A stretch of 64,000 nt of DNA, taken from assembly GCF_027460265.1 (NCBI RefSeq), contig NZ_JAPZBC010000001.1, positions 3,247,001 through 3,311,000 on the forward strand. The letters are read 5' to 3'. This document shows, one piece after another, positions 31,704 to 42,000 of this stretch (its first letter is position 1; each line of letters begins with the position of its first letter). The notes beneath the pieces were generated by a model. The model had not been told where the DNA came from and did not search any database. It saw only the letters and a list, made by a program, of their open reading frames with translations. The DNA is from Streptomyces sp. WMMC940. Lineage in GTDB: Bacteria > Actinomycetota > Actinomycetes > Streptomycetales > Streptomycetaceae. The position numbers were made by a program, and so were the translations under genes.

Positions 31704-33452
31704 ATGGCTGGAAAGAGGCGCGCCCACCTCGGTCGCAGACGGTTCATACGCCTGGCGGGCGGGACCGCCGCGGGCGCGGCGGTCGTGGGCGGCGGGACGT
31801 TCTCGGCTGTGGCCGCGGGTGCCTTCGACAAGCCGACGCCCGACCCCTTCGCCGGCATCCCGCGTTCGGTCGCGCTGAGCCTGCCCGACGTGGACGGACA
31901 GCCGCCGCTGCCGCCGCTGCCCGACCCGCTGGAGGGAGGCACCGCCACCGCGCCGAGTCCCACCAGGCGCCTCCCGCGCGCCGAGGGCAGCCCGGATCCG
32001 GCCGCTGTGGAGGCGGACATACCGAACGCCCTGCCGTTCGAGTTCAACAAGGACGGCTACGGGATCGCGACGGACATCCCCGAGTACATGCGGCCGTGGC
32101 GCGACCGCCCGACCAGGTGGGAGAACGTCTCCCCGTCCACGGGCGCGTACCGCCTGGACGCGGACGGCGTGTACCTGTACTTCCCGGGCGGTGGCACCAC
32201 GGGCTACGACCATCCCGTGGGCCAGATCCAGTTCGGCCTCGGCTGCATCACCAGCTACCGCACCGAGCAGGACCCGGAGCGCAAGGCGCTCTTCCTCCAG
32301 CGCGCCAAGACCCAGGCGGACCGGCTGATCGAGAAGCGCGTCGAGGCGCGCGGCGCCTGGTACTTCCCCTACGCCTTCGACTTCAGCCACGCCGTCCACA
32401 CCGGCATCGACTACAAGGCCCCCTGGTATTCCGGCATGGCCCAGGGCGAGGCCCTCAGCCTGTTCGTCCAGCTCTCCGAGCTGGAGGGAATCACCGAAGA
32501 GGAGCGGAACCTCTACAGGGCCGCCGCCGACGGCGCGTTCGCCTCCCTGCTACGCGCCGACGACGCCGACCCCTGGGTCGTGAACAAGGACGGATCGGGC
32601 TACCTGTGGATCCAGGAGTATCCCTTCGCCGATCCCGGCACCGGTGACTACACCTACAACGGCATGGTCTTCGCCATGTTCGGCCTCTGGGACTACTACC
32701 GGGCCACCGGCAACGACCTCGCGGCCCAGCTGTACGACGGCAGTTGCACCACGATGGCCCGCTACTTCCCCCTGCTGCGCAACCAGCGCTGGTTCTCGTA
32801 CTACTGCCAGACCCACCGAATACCGGCCCCCACCTACCACCAGCACCACATCAACCTGTGGCGCCAGTTGCACTGGCAGACGGGCAACCCCGCCTTCGCC
32901 CACCAGATGGACATCCTGCTGGACGACTGCCCCGCACCCTATGTGCAGCCGGGTGCGGTGATCGCCTTCGCCGCGGGCACGCACACCCTCTACAAGCTCG
33001 ACACCAACGCCAACGGCACCTGGTCCTCCGCCAAGGCCGACAAGCAACTGGCCATCAAGAAGGTCAGGTTCTCCCGGGCCACCCAGGCACCGGCGGACAT
33101 GCGGCGACGCATCCAGGGACGCGGCATCTACTACCGGATCAGCGCAGGCGCGTACACGGGCTGGTGGGTCGGCGAGTACTACCCGAAGGCATTCCTCCGC
33201 GGCGAGTACCTGACCACCGTCTACCACCCGCAGCGCACCCTCACCTTCCCCGCCGGCAAGGACGTCACCTGCTTCAGGTTCGGCACCGACGGCGCCGTCG
33301 GCAGCACCAGGACCGTCAGGTTCGCCAAACCGTCCAACGCCCCCTTCGACCGCCGGGCAATCGTCAACGGCCGGCCCATGTGCAAGATCACGGCGGGAGC
33401 GCTCACCGGCTACTGGGTCTGGGCCGGCGACGTCCTCACCGACGGACGCTGA
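31704..33452 (+). CDS. Tat-exported D-glucuronyl C5-epimerase family protein
   Basis: 582 residues. A twin-arginine signal (LGRRRFIRLAGGTAAGAAVVGGG) exports it. A Pro-rich region follows, then from about residue 125 the C5-epimerase fold: YLYFPGG, GQIQFGLGCITSYR, FPYAFDFSH, YSGMAQGEALSLF, WIQEYPF and YNGMVFAMFGLWDYYRATG. These match the C-terminal domain of D-glucuronyl C5-epimerases, which turn glucuronate to iduronate in polysaccharides. The last ~130 residues form a separate domain with repeated aromatic strands (YYRISAGAYTGWWV and ITAGALTGYWVW), perhaps carbohydrate-binding. ATG 31704 has a G-run upstream; ATG 31686 is an alternative. The substrate is unknown. Confidence 0.8.
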   Translation: MAGKRRAHLGRRRFIRLAGGTAAGAAVVGGGTFSAVAAGAFDKPTPDPFAGIPRSVALSLPDVDGQPPLPPLPDPLEGGTATAPSPTRRLPRAEGSPDPAAVEADIPNALPFEFNKDGYGIATDIPEYMRPWRDRPTRWENVSPSTGAYRLDADGVYLYFPGGGTTGYDHPVGQIQFGLGCITSYRTEQDPERKALFLQRAKTQADRLIEKRVEARGAWYFPYAFDFSHAVHTGIDYKAPWYSGMAQGEALSLFVQLSELEGITEEERNLYRAAADGAFASLLRADDADPWVVNKDGSGYLWIQEYPFADPGTGDYTYNGMVFAMFGLWDYYRATGNDLAAQLYDGSCTTMARYFPLLRNQRWFSYYCQTHRIPAPTYHQHHINLWRQLHWQTGNPAFAHQMDILLDDCPAPYVQPGAVIAFAAGTHTLYKLDTNANGTWSSAKADKQLAIKKVRFSRATQAPADMRRRIQGRGIYYRISAGAYTGWWVGEYYPKAFLRGEYLTTVYHPQRTLTFPAGKDVTCFRFGTDGAVGSTRTVRFAKPSNAPFDRRAIVNGRPMCKITAGALTGYWVWAGDVLTDGR

Positions 33453-33598
33453 CCCACACCGACCGCACGAGCAGGGTCACGGCATCCCGGCAGACCTCTC
33501 CGGGGGAGACGGCTCCCGTCCGGCCCGCTGTACTGCAAGTGGGCTTATTCGTCGGCTTGTTGGGACACCAGGTGCTGCAAGAGGTCGATAATCGGGGC

Positions 33599-34030
33599 AT
33601 GACTGCTGCATCCTTCAACCCGCGCGCGCTGCTGGCGAAGAGCCGGATCGGTGTGCTGGCGACCATCAAGGCGGACGGGCGGCCCCAGCTCTCCCCCGTC
33701 CAGCCGTACTACGACGAGTCGGCGGGCGTGATCCATGTGTCCACCGGCGCGGGCGCGGCCAAGGTGGCGAACCTGCGCCGGGACGCCCGGGCCACGCTGG
33801 AGGTGACCAGCCCCGACGGCATGTCGTGGGCCACCGCCGAGGGCATCGCCACGCTCACCGGGCCGGGCACCGACCCCCACGGGTCCGACGTCGAGGCGCT
33901 GGTGAACTACTACCGGGTCGCGGCCGGGGAGCACCCGGACTGGGACGAGTACCGGGCGGTGATGGTCTCCGACCGCCGGGTGCTGATCACCATGACGGTC
34001 GACCACGTCTACGGGGCCGACATCAGCTGA
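33599..34030 (+). CDS. PPOX-class F420-dependent oxidoreductase (pyridoxamine 5'-phosphate oxidase-like)
   Basis: 143 residues, a split beta-barrel flavin/F420-binding protein. The start LLAKSRIGVLATIKADGRPQLSPVQPYYDE, then VHVSTGAGAAKVANLRRDARATLEV and ATAEGIATLTG, match the F420H2-dependent group (Rv1155-like). The DEYRAVMVSDRRVLITMTVDHVYG end is typical. The substrate is unknown. It is followed by a very long perfect palindrome and is convergent to the aminotransferase gene. Confidence 0.85.
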   Translation: MTAASFNPRALLAKSRIGVLATIKADGRPQLSPVQPYYDESAGVIHVSTGAGAAKVANLRRDARATLEVTSPDGMSWATAEGIATLTGPGTDPHGSDVEALVNYYRVAAGEHPDWDEYRAVMVSDRRVLITMTVDHVYGADIS

Positions 34031-34064
34031 CGGGACGACGGCCGGGGGTAACACCCCCGCGCTC

Positions 34065-34126
34065 ACGACAACGGCCGTCGGCCCCACGGACCCAGCTGGG
34101 TCCGTGGGGCCGACGGCCGTTGTCGT
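34065..34126. terminator. Perfect 62-bp palindrome between convergent genes
   Basis: Two 31-bp arms are fully complementary, with no unpaired spacer (centre CAGCTG at 34093-34098). It lies between the F420-dependent oxidoreductase stop and the aminotransferase stop and marks the left edge of the biosynthetic cluster. It can act as a bidirectional terminator. Another short hairpin (GGGGG/CCCCC at about 34044-34058) precedes it. Confidence 0.85.
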
Positions 34127-34138
34127 CGTCTGCGCCGC

Positions 34139-35716
34139 TCAGGCGTGCAGCAGCGTCTCGCCGTCCTGCCTGCGCAGGACCGCGATCAGGCCGCGCAGGC
34201 CCTTGTCGGCCCGGGTGATCTCGTCGTCCGTGAGGTACACGGACGGTTCGAGGCGGAGGGTGTTCGTGGCGCTCGCGGTGGGGAAGATGCGGATCGCGTG
34301 GGCGCGCAGGAGGTAGCCGGCGAAGAGGTAGCCGAGGAGGCCCGCCTGCGCCTGCTCGCGGATGATCCCCGAGGTGGACCCGGACTGATCGTGGAACTCC
34401 AGGCCGATCATCAGGCCCTTGCCGCGTACGTCCTTGACGACGTCGCCGAACTCCTCCTCCAGCCGGCCGAGCATCGCGAGGAGTCGGTCGCCGCGCTCGG
34501 CGGCCAGCCGGTACGCCCGGCCGTTGTCCCTCTCCAGCAGGTCCACGGTGCGGCCGGCTATGAGGGTGGAGAAGCTGTCCTTGGCGAAGGTGGAGCTGTG
34601 GACGAGTTCGAAGTCGGTGCGGTAGCGGGAGCCCCGGATCAGAGTGAGCCCGGCCTTGGCGATGCCGCCGCCGAGACTCTTGGCGAGGGTGATGTAGTCG
34701 CCCTGGAGACCGAGGTGCGAGCCGGCGAAGAACGCGCCGGAGCGGCCCATGCCGCTCTGCACCTCATCGACGATGATCGGGCAGTCGATCGTGGCGCAGA
34801 CCTCCTGGACACGGCGTACGGCATCCTGGTCGAGGACCCGGATCCCGGCCTCGCCCTGGATGGGTTCGAGGATGAAGGCGCAGATGACAGGCAGTTCACG
34901 TTCGATCAGACGTACGACGTCGTCCTCGACGATGAGGTCGAGCAGGGTCCTGCGCTCCTCGGCCACGATCTTCTCCAGCACGTCCGGCCGGTCGAGGGGC
35001 ACGAAGCGGCACCGGGCGGCCAGGGCGGTGAACGGGGCGCGGTAGCCGACGTTGTGGGTGAGCTGGACGCTGCCGACCAGCTTGCCGTGGAAGGAACCCT
35101 CCGGGGCCAGGAACACCGGACGCGCGGCCATGCGCTCGCGGTTGACGATCCGGATCGCGTCGGTCAGGCGGGCGATGTCGCCGGCGTCCGCCGACTCGGC
35201 CTCGGGACCGAGCAGTTCGACGACACCGTCGCCGGCGACATGGGCGCCGGAGCGCACCGCCGCGTGGGCCCGGTCGAGGTGGGTCTCGATGTCCTCCGCC
35301 AACTCGGCCAGCCTCATCACCCGGTCGAGCTCGGCGTGCTTGACGGCCACCTCGACGGCCTCGGCGCCGCTGTTGGCGAAGACCGCCGAATAGTGCTCGT
35401 CGGTGCCGAACTCCCGCTGGAGGATGCGGTTGATCTTCCACGCGAGGTCGTTCGCGTACGGATGCCGGGAGAACTGGGCGTGGATCGGGGTCCCCTGGTC
35501 GAGCAGGGACTTGGCGTAGGCCACGATCTCCGGATTGTTGTGCCCGAGTATCGCCGATCCGTAGCCGCCCACCAGGTCGAGGACGGGAATTTCCGCACCC
35601 TGGTCGTCGCGGTAGAAGAGCGTGTTGCCCTGGGAGCGGATGTACTCAACGCCGAGTCCGAGTGAGGACAGCCATCCGGCAAGGTGCGGTTCCGCCAGTT
35701 CGAGTTTCTCGACCAC
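34139..35716 (-). CDS. Class III PLP-dependent aminotransferase of the PKS cluster
   Basis: 525 residues. PLP fold features: VGGYGSAILGHNNPEI, FANSGAEAVEVAVKHAE, IIVDEVQSGMGRSGAFF and the Schiff-base lysine K346 in LAKSLGGG. About 65 extra residues (around 125-200) separate NSGAEAVE from EGSFHGKL, compared with ordinary omega-transaminases. GTG 35716 (VVEKLELAEP) was chosen because GAGGAAG lies 7 nt upstream. It is divergent from pks1. Since the PKS ends in a thioester reductase, the likely job is to aminate the released polyketide aldehyde. Confidence 0.88.
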   Translation of the reverse strand: MVEKLELAEPHLAGWLSSLGLGVEYIRSQGNTLFYRDDQGAEIPVLDLVGGYGSAILGHNNPEIVAYAKSLLDQGTPIHAQFSRHPYANDLAWKINRILQREFGTDEHYSAVFANSGAEAVEVAVKHAELDRVMRLAELAEDIETHLDRAHAAVRSGAHVAGDGVVELLGPEAESADAGDIARLTDAIRIVNRERMAARPVFLAPEGSFHGKLVGSVQLTHNVGYRAPFTALAARCRFVPLDRPDVLEKIVAEERRTLLDLIVEDDVVRLIERELPVICAFILEPIQGEAGIRVLDQDAVRRVQEVCATIDCPIIVDEVQSGMGRSGAFFAGSHLGLQGDYITLAKSLGGGIAKAGLTLIRGSRYRTDFELVHSSTFAKDSFSTLIAGRTVDLLERDNGRAYRLAAERGDRLLAMLGRLEEEFGDVVKDVRGKGLMIGLEFHDQSGSTSGIIREQAQAGLLGYLFAGYLLRAHAIRIFPTASATNTLRLEPSVYLTDDEITRADKGLRGLIAVLRRQDGETLLHA

Positions 35717-36022
35717 CGGGTTCTTCCTCTCCGACTGTTTTCGGCCTTGTTTCAGCCCGATCGATTTCGGGACCCTAGCATCCAAGGCCCTCACCTGCCG
35801 CTTCCTCTGTAATGCGTCAGTAACGGACCGCTCTCCGGCATATCTCGGGAACATCTCCGGTAATTGGCCGGCCTCACGGAACTTCCCTTCCGGAGCGAAC
35901 GGCGAGTTACCGGGAAGGGACTTGCTCCTGGGCCGACTTGGAAAAACTCCGGATACGCTCGCCGAGAGCGCGTGGTCGTTACCCGAGGTGATTTCCAGTA
36001 TGGGAAGGGCAGCCGAGCCAAA
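35717..36022. promoter_or_regulatory. Divergent control region of the aminotransferase and pks1
   Basis: 306 bp that must contain both promoters; it is markedly more AT-rich than its surroundings. Visible elements are an inverted pair CCCTTCCGG/CCGGGAAGGG (about 35886 and 35912) and a near-palindrome CCGGTAATTGGCCGG (about 35858). No -35/-10 pair is convincing, and no regulator gene is within the visible part of the cluster. Confidence 0.5.
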
Positions 36023-39000
36023 ATGACGAGTGAGCGACACTCCGCAGCAATCGACCCACTGGATCGGCAGGAACCGATCGCCGTCGTCGGCCTGTCCTGT
36101 CGACTGCCCGGCGCCGCCGGACCGGAGGCGTTCTGGAAGCTGTTGCGCGAGGGCCGGGACGCCGTCACGCAGATGCCCGGGCATCGGTGGGAGCCGATCT
36201 CGGCGGACGCCCGCAGCGGGATACGCCGAGGCGGGTTCCTGGACGCCGTCGAAGACTTCGACGCCGCCTTCTTCGGGATCTCGCCCCGCGAGGCCGTGGT
36301 CATGGACCCGCAGCAACGGCTGCTGCTGGAGATCACCTGGGAGGCGCTGGAGAACGCCGGGATCGTCGCCGGAAGCCTCGACGGCAGCCCCACGGCGGTT
36401 TTCGTCGGCACCGCCCGCGAGGACTACACGAGCCTGCTCTACCGGCAGGGCGCCGCGGCCATCACGCAGCACACGGTCGCCGGCACCCACCGCGGCATCA
36501 TCGCCAACCGGGTGTCGTACGCGCTCGGGCTGAACGGCCCCAGCATCACCGTCGACACCTCCCAGTCGTCCTCACTGGTCGCCGTGCACCTCGCGTGCGA
36601 GAGCCTGCGCTCCGGTGAGGCCGAACTGGCGCTCGCGGCGGGCGTGAACCTCAATCTCCTCGCCGAAGGGGTGATGGGCGCCGAGCGGTTCGGCGGGCTG
36701 TCCCCGGACGGGCGCTGCTTCACCTTCGACGCCCGGGCGAACGGCTATGTGCGCGGCGAGGGCGCCGGCATGGTCGTCCTCAAGCCGCTGCGACGGGCCG
36801 TGGCCGACGGCGACCGCGTGCACGGCGTGATCCTCGGCAGCGCGGTCAACAACGACGGCGCCACCCCCGGCCTCACCGTGCCCAGCGCCGCCGCGCAGGA
36901 GAAGGTGCTCCGGCTCGCGCAGCGCCGGGCGGGGGTCGCGCCGGACGCTGTCCAGTACGTGGAGCTGCACGGCACCGGAACCCCGGTGGGCGACCCGATC
37001 GAGGCCGCCGCGCTCGGGGCGGCGGTCGGTGCGCTCAAGGCCCCCGGGGACCCGCTTCGGGTGGGCTCGGTGAAGACGAACATCGGGCACCTCGAAGGGG
37101 CCGCGGGCATCGCCGGGCTCATCAAGACCGTCCTCTCCGTCCGCCACCGCATGCTCCCGCCGAGCCTCAACTTCCGCACCCCCAACCCGCAGATCCCGCT
37201 CGACACGCTCAACCTGTCGGTCAACGACCGGCTCGGGACATGGCCGCACCCTGAGCGCCCGCTGATCGCCGGGGTGAGCTCCTTCGGTATGGGCGGCACC
37301 AACTGCCATGTGCTGGTGGGCGATGCGCCCGACGGACCGGAACCCGAGACCGCCCCGCGCACCCGCCCCGCGACCGCCGTACTGCCGGTGGTTGTCTCGG
37401 GGCGGGACACGGCGGCACTACGGGCCCAGGCCGGGCGCTTGGCCGCGTTCGCCGAGGACCACGACGAGGCGGACCCCGCGTCCGTCGGCCGGTCGTCGGC
37501 CCTCACCCGGTCACTGCTCGGTCACCGCGCTGTCGTGCTGGCCACCGACCGGGGCGAACTGGTGGCCGGGCTCCGGGCACTGGCGACGGGGAAGCCCGCT
37601 GCAGGGGTGGTCTCGGGGGTCGAGGCGACGGGCCGGCTGGCCATGGTGTTCACCGGGCAGGGCGCCCAGCGGATCGGCATGGGAGCGGGACTCCGCGCCG
37701 TCTTCCCGGTGTTCGCGGGCGCCTTCGACGAGGTGTGCGCGCACCTCGACCCGCTGCTGGAGCGTCCGCTGCGCGAGGTCCTCACCACCGGCGAGCAGCT
37801 CGACGAGACCCGGTACACCCAGCCCGCGCTGTTCGCCGTCGAGGTGGCGCTGTTCCGGCTCTTCGAGTCATGGGGAGTACGGCCCGACTTCCTCGCCGGG
37901 CACTCGATCGGCGAGGTCGCCGCTGCCCATGTCGCCGGGGTCCTCTCGCTCAACGACGCCTGCGCGCTGGTCGCCGCCCGGGGCCGGCTGATGCAGGAAC
38001 TGGCTTCGGAGGGCGCCATGGTCGCCGTCCAGGCCGCCGAGGAAGAGGTGCTGCCGTTGCTGGCGGGCCGGGAGGACGAGGTGGCGGTCGCCGCCGTCAA
38101 CGGACCTGCGGCGCTCGTGCTGTCCGGGGACACGGACGCGGTGCTGGAGATCGCGGCGGTCCTCAAGGAGCGGGGCCACAGGACGAAGCGGCTGACGGTG
38201 AGTCACGCGTTCCACTCGCCGCACATGGACGGCATGCTCGACGCGTTCCGCCGGGTGGTCACGGGGCTGAACTTCGAAGAGCCCCGTATTCCGGTCGTCT
38301 CGACGGTGACGGGCGAGGTCGCGGCGCCCGGGTCGCTGACCGCTCCCGAGTACTGGGTCGAGCAGGTCCGACGGCCGGTGCGGTTCCTGCGGGCCGCGCG
38401 GACGCTGGAGGCCGCGGGTGTGCGGACCGTTCTCGAACTGGGGCCCGACGGCGTCTGCTCGGCGATGGTGGCCGAGAGCGTGCTCGACAAGGACTCCGTC
38501 TCCGCCGAACCGGCCCTGCGCTCGGGGCGACCGGAGGAGCGGACGGCGTGGAGGGCGCTGGCCCGGGCGTTCGTCCGCGGTGCCGCCGTGGACTGGGAGG
38601 CCGTGTTCGAGGGGGCCGGGGGGCGTCGGATCGATCTGCCGACGTACGCGTTCCAGCGGGAGCGGTACTGGGTGACGGATCAGGCCGGGGCAGGGGGTGC
38701 CGAGGCCGGTGGTTCGGTCGTGCCCGCGACCGCTGCCGTGCGGCCGGAACCCGCCGTTGCTTCCGGGGCGGTGGCTGGGCGGTCGGCGGCCGAGCTGGTG
38801 ACCGCGCACGTGGCGGCCGTCCTGGGGTACGCCGCCGGGCGGCCGGTCGAGATGGACGTGCCGTTCCGGGACCTCGGGTTCAGCTCGCTGATGACCGTGG
38901 AGCTGCGCGAGAACCTCGCCGAGGCCACCGGGCTGCGGCTGCCCACCGGGCTGGTGTTCGACCATCCGACGCCGAGGGCGCTGGCGCATTTCCTCGCGGC

Positions 39001-42000
39001 AGAGTCGGCCGGAGCGGACGCCGGCGGGGCGGGAGAGGATCCGCCGGGACCGGTGGGGGCCGGGGCGGGTGCGGGCCCCGGCGCGCCGACCGGGTACGAC
39101 GAGCCGATCGCGATCGTCGGCATGGCCTGCCGGTACCCCGGCGGTGTCGCGTCGCCCGACGACCTGTGGCGGCTGGTGGCCGGGGGCAGCGACGCGATCT
39201 CCGCGTTCCCGACCGACCGGGGCTGGGCCGAGGACCTCTACGACCAGGACCACGAGCGGTCCGGCAGGAGCTACGTCCGCGAGGGCGGGTTCCTGCACGA
39301 CGCGGGTCGGTTCGACGCGTCCTTCTTCGGGATCTCCCCGCGCGAGGCGCAGGCGATGGACCCGCAGCAGCGACTGCTGCTGGAGACCGCCTGGGAGGCG
39401 CTGGAGCGTGCCGGGCTGGTCCCGCAGGAGCTGCGCGGCAGCCGTACCGGGGTGTTCGTCGGCGCGACGGCCGGGGACTACGGGCCCCGGATGCACGACG
39501 CTCCCGAGGGGGTCGAGGGGCATCTGCTCACGGGCGGCGCGGCGAGCGTGATGTCCGGGCGGATCGCCTATCAGTTCGGCTTCGTGGGGCCCGCGGTGAC
39601 CGTGGACACGGCGTGCTCGTCGTCGCTCGTCGCACTGCACATGGCGGCGCAGTCGCTGCGGCGCGGTGAGTCGGGTCTCGCCATCGCGGGCGGGGTGACG
39701 GTCATGTCGACGCCGGGCATGTTCCTGGAGTTCTCGCGGCAACACGGGCTCGCGGCGGACGCGCGTTGCAAGGCGTTCGCGGCGGCGGCCGACGGGACCG
39801 CCTGGGCGGAGGGCGTGGGCCTGCTGGTCGTGGAGCGGCTCTCCGACGCGCGCCGCAACGGCCACCGGGTCCTCGCGGTGCTGCGGGGCTCGGCCGTGAA
39901 CTCCGACGGCGCCTCCAACGGGCTGAGCGCCCCGAACGGGCTGTCGCAGCGGCAGGTGATCCGGCAGGCACTCGCGGACGCCGGGCTCACCACGGCCGAC
40001 GTCGACGTCATGGAGGCGCACGGGACGGGAACCGCGCTGGGCGACCCCATCGAGGCGGAGGCCATCCTGGCCACGTACGGGCGGGACCGGGAGGACCGGG
40101 AGCCCGTGCTGCTCGGTTCGCTGAAGACCAACATCGGGCACGCGCAGGCCGCGGCGGGCGTCGGCGGTGTGATCAAGATGGTCGAGGCGATGCGGCACGG
40201 CGTCGTACCGGCCACGCTGCACGTCGACGAGCCGACCCCGCACGTGGACTGGGCGTCCGGCGCGGCCGAGCTGGTGCGCGAGCAGCGGGAGTGGCCGCGC
40301 ACCGGCGCGCCCCGGCGGGCCGCCGTGTCGTCGTTCGGCATCAGCGGCACGAACGCGCACATGGTGCTGGAGCAGGGGGACTTCACGGATCCGGGCGTGC
40401 CGCACGCGGCCGGCGAGGCCGCGCCCCCGGTGGCGAAGACCTCTGGGAGGAGGGCAGGTACCGGCGATGGCGATGCCCACCGGGCACCCGCGGAGTCCGC
40501 GCATGCGGTCCAGGCGCCCGGCGCGGACGCGGTCCCGTCGGCCGGTGCCGATGCGGCACCCCGTGTCCCCTGGGTGCTCTCCGCTCCGACCGAGGACGGC
40601 GTGCGGGCGCAGGCAGGGCGGTTGCGGGAGTTCCTGGCCGGTGGAGCCGCGGTGCCGGCCGGCGACGTCGGGCTCTCGCTCGCGACGACACGGACGGCGT
40701 TCCGGCAGCGGGCCGTGGTGCTGGGCTCGGACGTCGATGAGCTGCTGGCCGGGCTGGACGCGGTCGTCGACGGGGCGGTGGCGCCGAACGTCGTGCGCGG
40801 CACCGCCGGCGCGGCCGGACGGACGGCGCTGCTGTTCACCGGACAGGGTGCCCAGCGCTGTGGCATGGGCCGCGAGTTGTACGAGGCCTCACCGGTGTTC
40901 GCCGAGGCGCTGGACACGGTGTGCGCGGCGCTCGACCCGCATCTGGACCGTCCGCTGCGCGAGGTGCTGTTCGCGCAGGAGGGCAGTGCGGCGGCGGAAC
41001 TGCTCCACGAGACCCGGTTCACGCAACCCGCGCTGTTCGCCGTGGAGGTGGCTCTCTTCCGGCTGCTCGTCGAGCGGGACGGCATCGTGCCCGAGCTGCT
41101 CGCGGGGCACTCGATCGGCGAGCTCGCGGCCGCCCACGCGGCCGGGGTGCTGTCGCTCGACGACGCCGCCACGCTGGTCGCGGCCAGGGGCCGGCTCATG
41201 CAGGCGGCCCGCTCGGACGGGGCGATGATCGCGATCCAGGCCGATCCGGAGGAGGTCGCCCGGTCGATCTCCGGCCACGACGACGCCGTCTCGCTCGCCG
41301 CCGTCAACGGTCCCCGTTCCGTGGTCGTCGCGGGCGACGAGCCGGTGGTCACCGCAATCGCGGAGGAGTGGCGCGAGCGCGGCAGCCGCATCCGCAGACT
41401 CCATGTGAGCCACGCGTTCCACTCGCCGCACATGGACGGCGTGCTGGACGAGTTCCGCGAGGTGGCCCGGTCCCTGACCTTCCACCCGCCCGCGATCCCC
41501 GTCGTCTCCACGGTCACCGGCGAACCCGCCGGGCCCGAGCTGCTGTGCTCCCCCGACTACTGGACCGACCAGATCCGCGCCACCGTCCGCTTCCACGGCG
41601 CCGTACGGTCGCTGCGGGCGCTCGGGGCCGGTCTGTTCCTGGAGGTGGGCCCGGACGCCGCCCTCACCGGCATGGCCCAAGAGGCGTTCGCCGAGGGCGA
41701 GGACGGCGGGGATGCCGTCACCGCCGTCGCCCTGTCCCGGGCAGGGCGGTCGGAAGTCGACACGTACACGACCGCCCTCGCGCACGTCCACGCGGCCGGC
41801 GGCGAGGTGCACCTCACCGCGTTGTTCCCCGGCGCCGGGGAGATCGACCTGCCGACGTACGCCTTCCGGGGCGACCACTTCTGGCTGGCCCCAGGGGCAC
41901 GCTCCGACGCGCGCGGGCTCGGGCTCGACCCGGCAGACCACCCGCTGTTGGGCGCGGCGGTGGACATGGCGGGCGGCGAGGACGTCGTCCTCACCGGTCA

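Noticed and set aside
33541..33598. Possible attachment or integration site near the cluster boundary
   Set aside because: No integrase, tRNA end or matching direct repeat was found on the right side within the window.
35717..36490. Extension of the aminotransferase frame upstream of 35716, into pks1
   Set aside because: The extension runs antisense into the KSQ domain and has no similarity; GTG 35716 with GAGGAAG is the better start.
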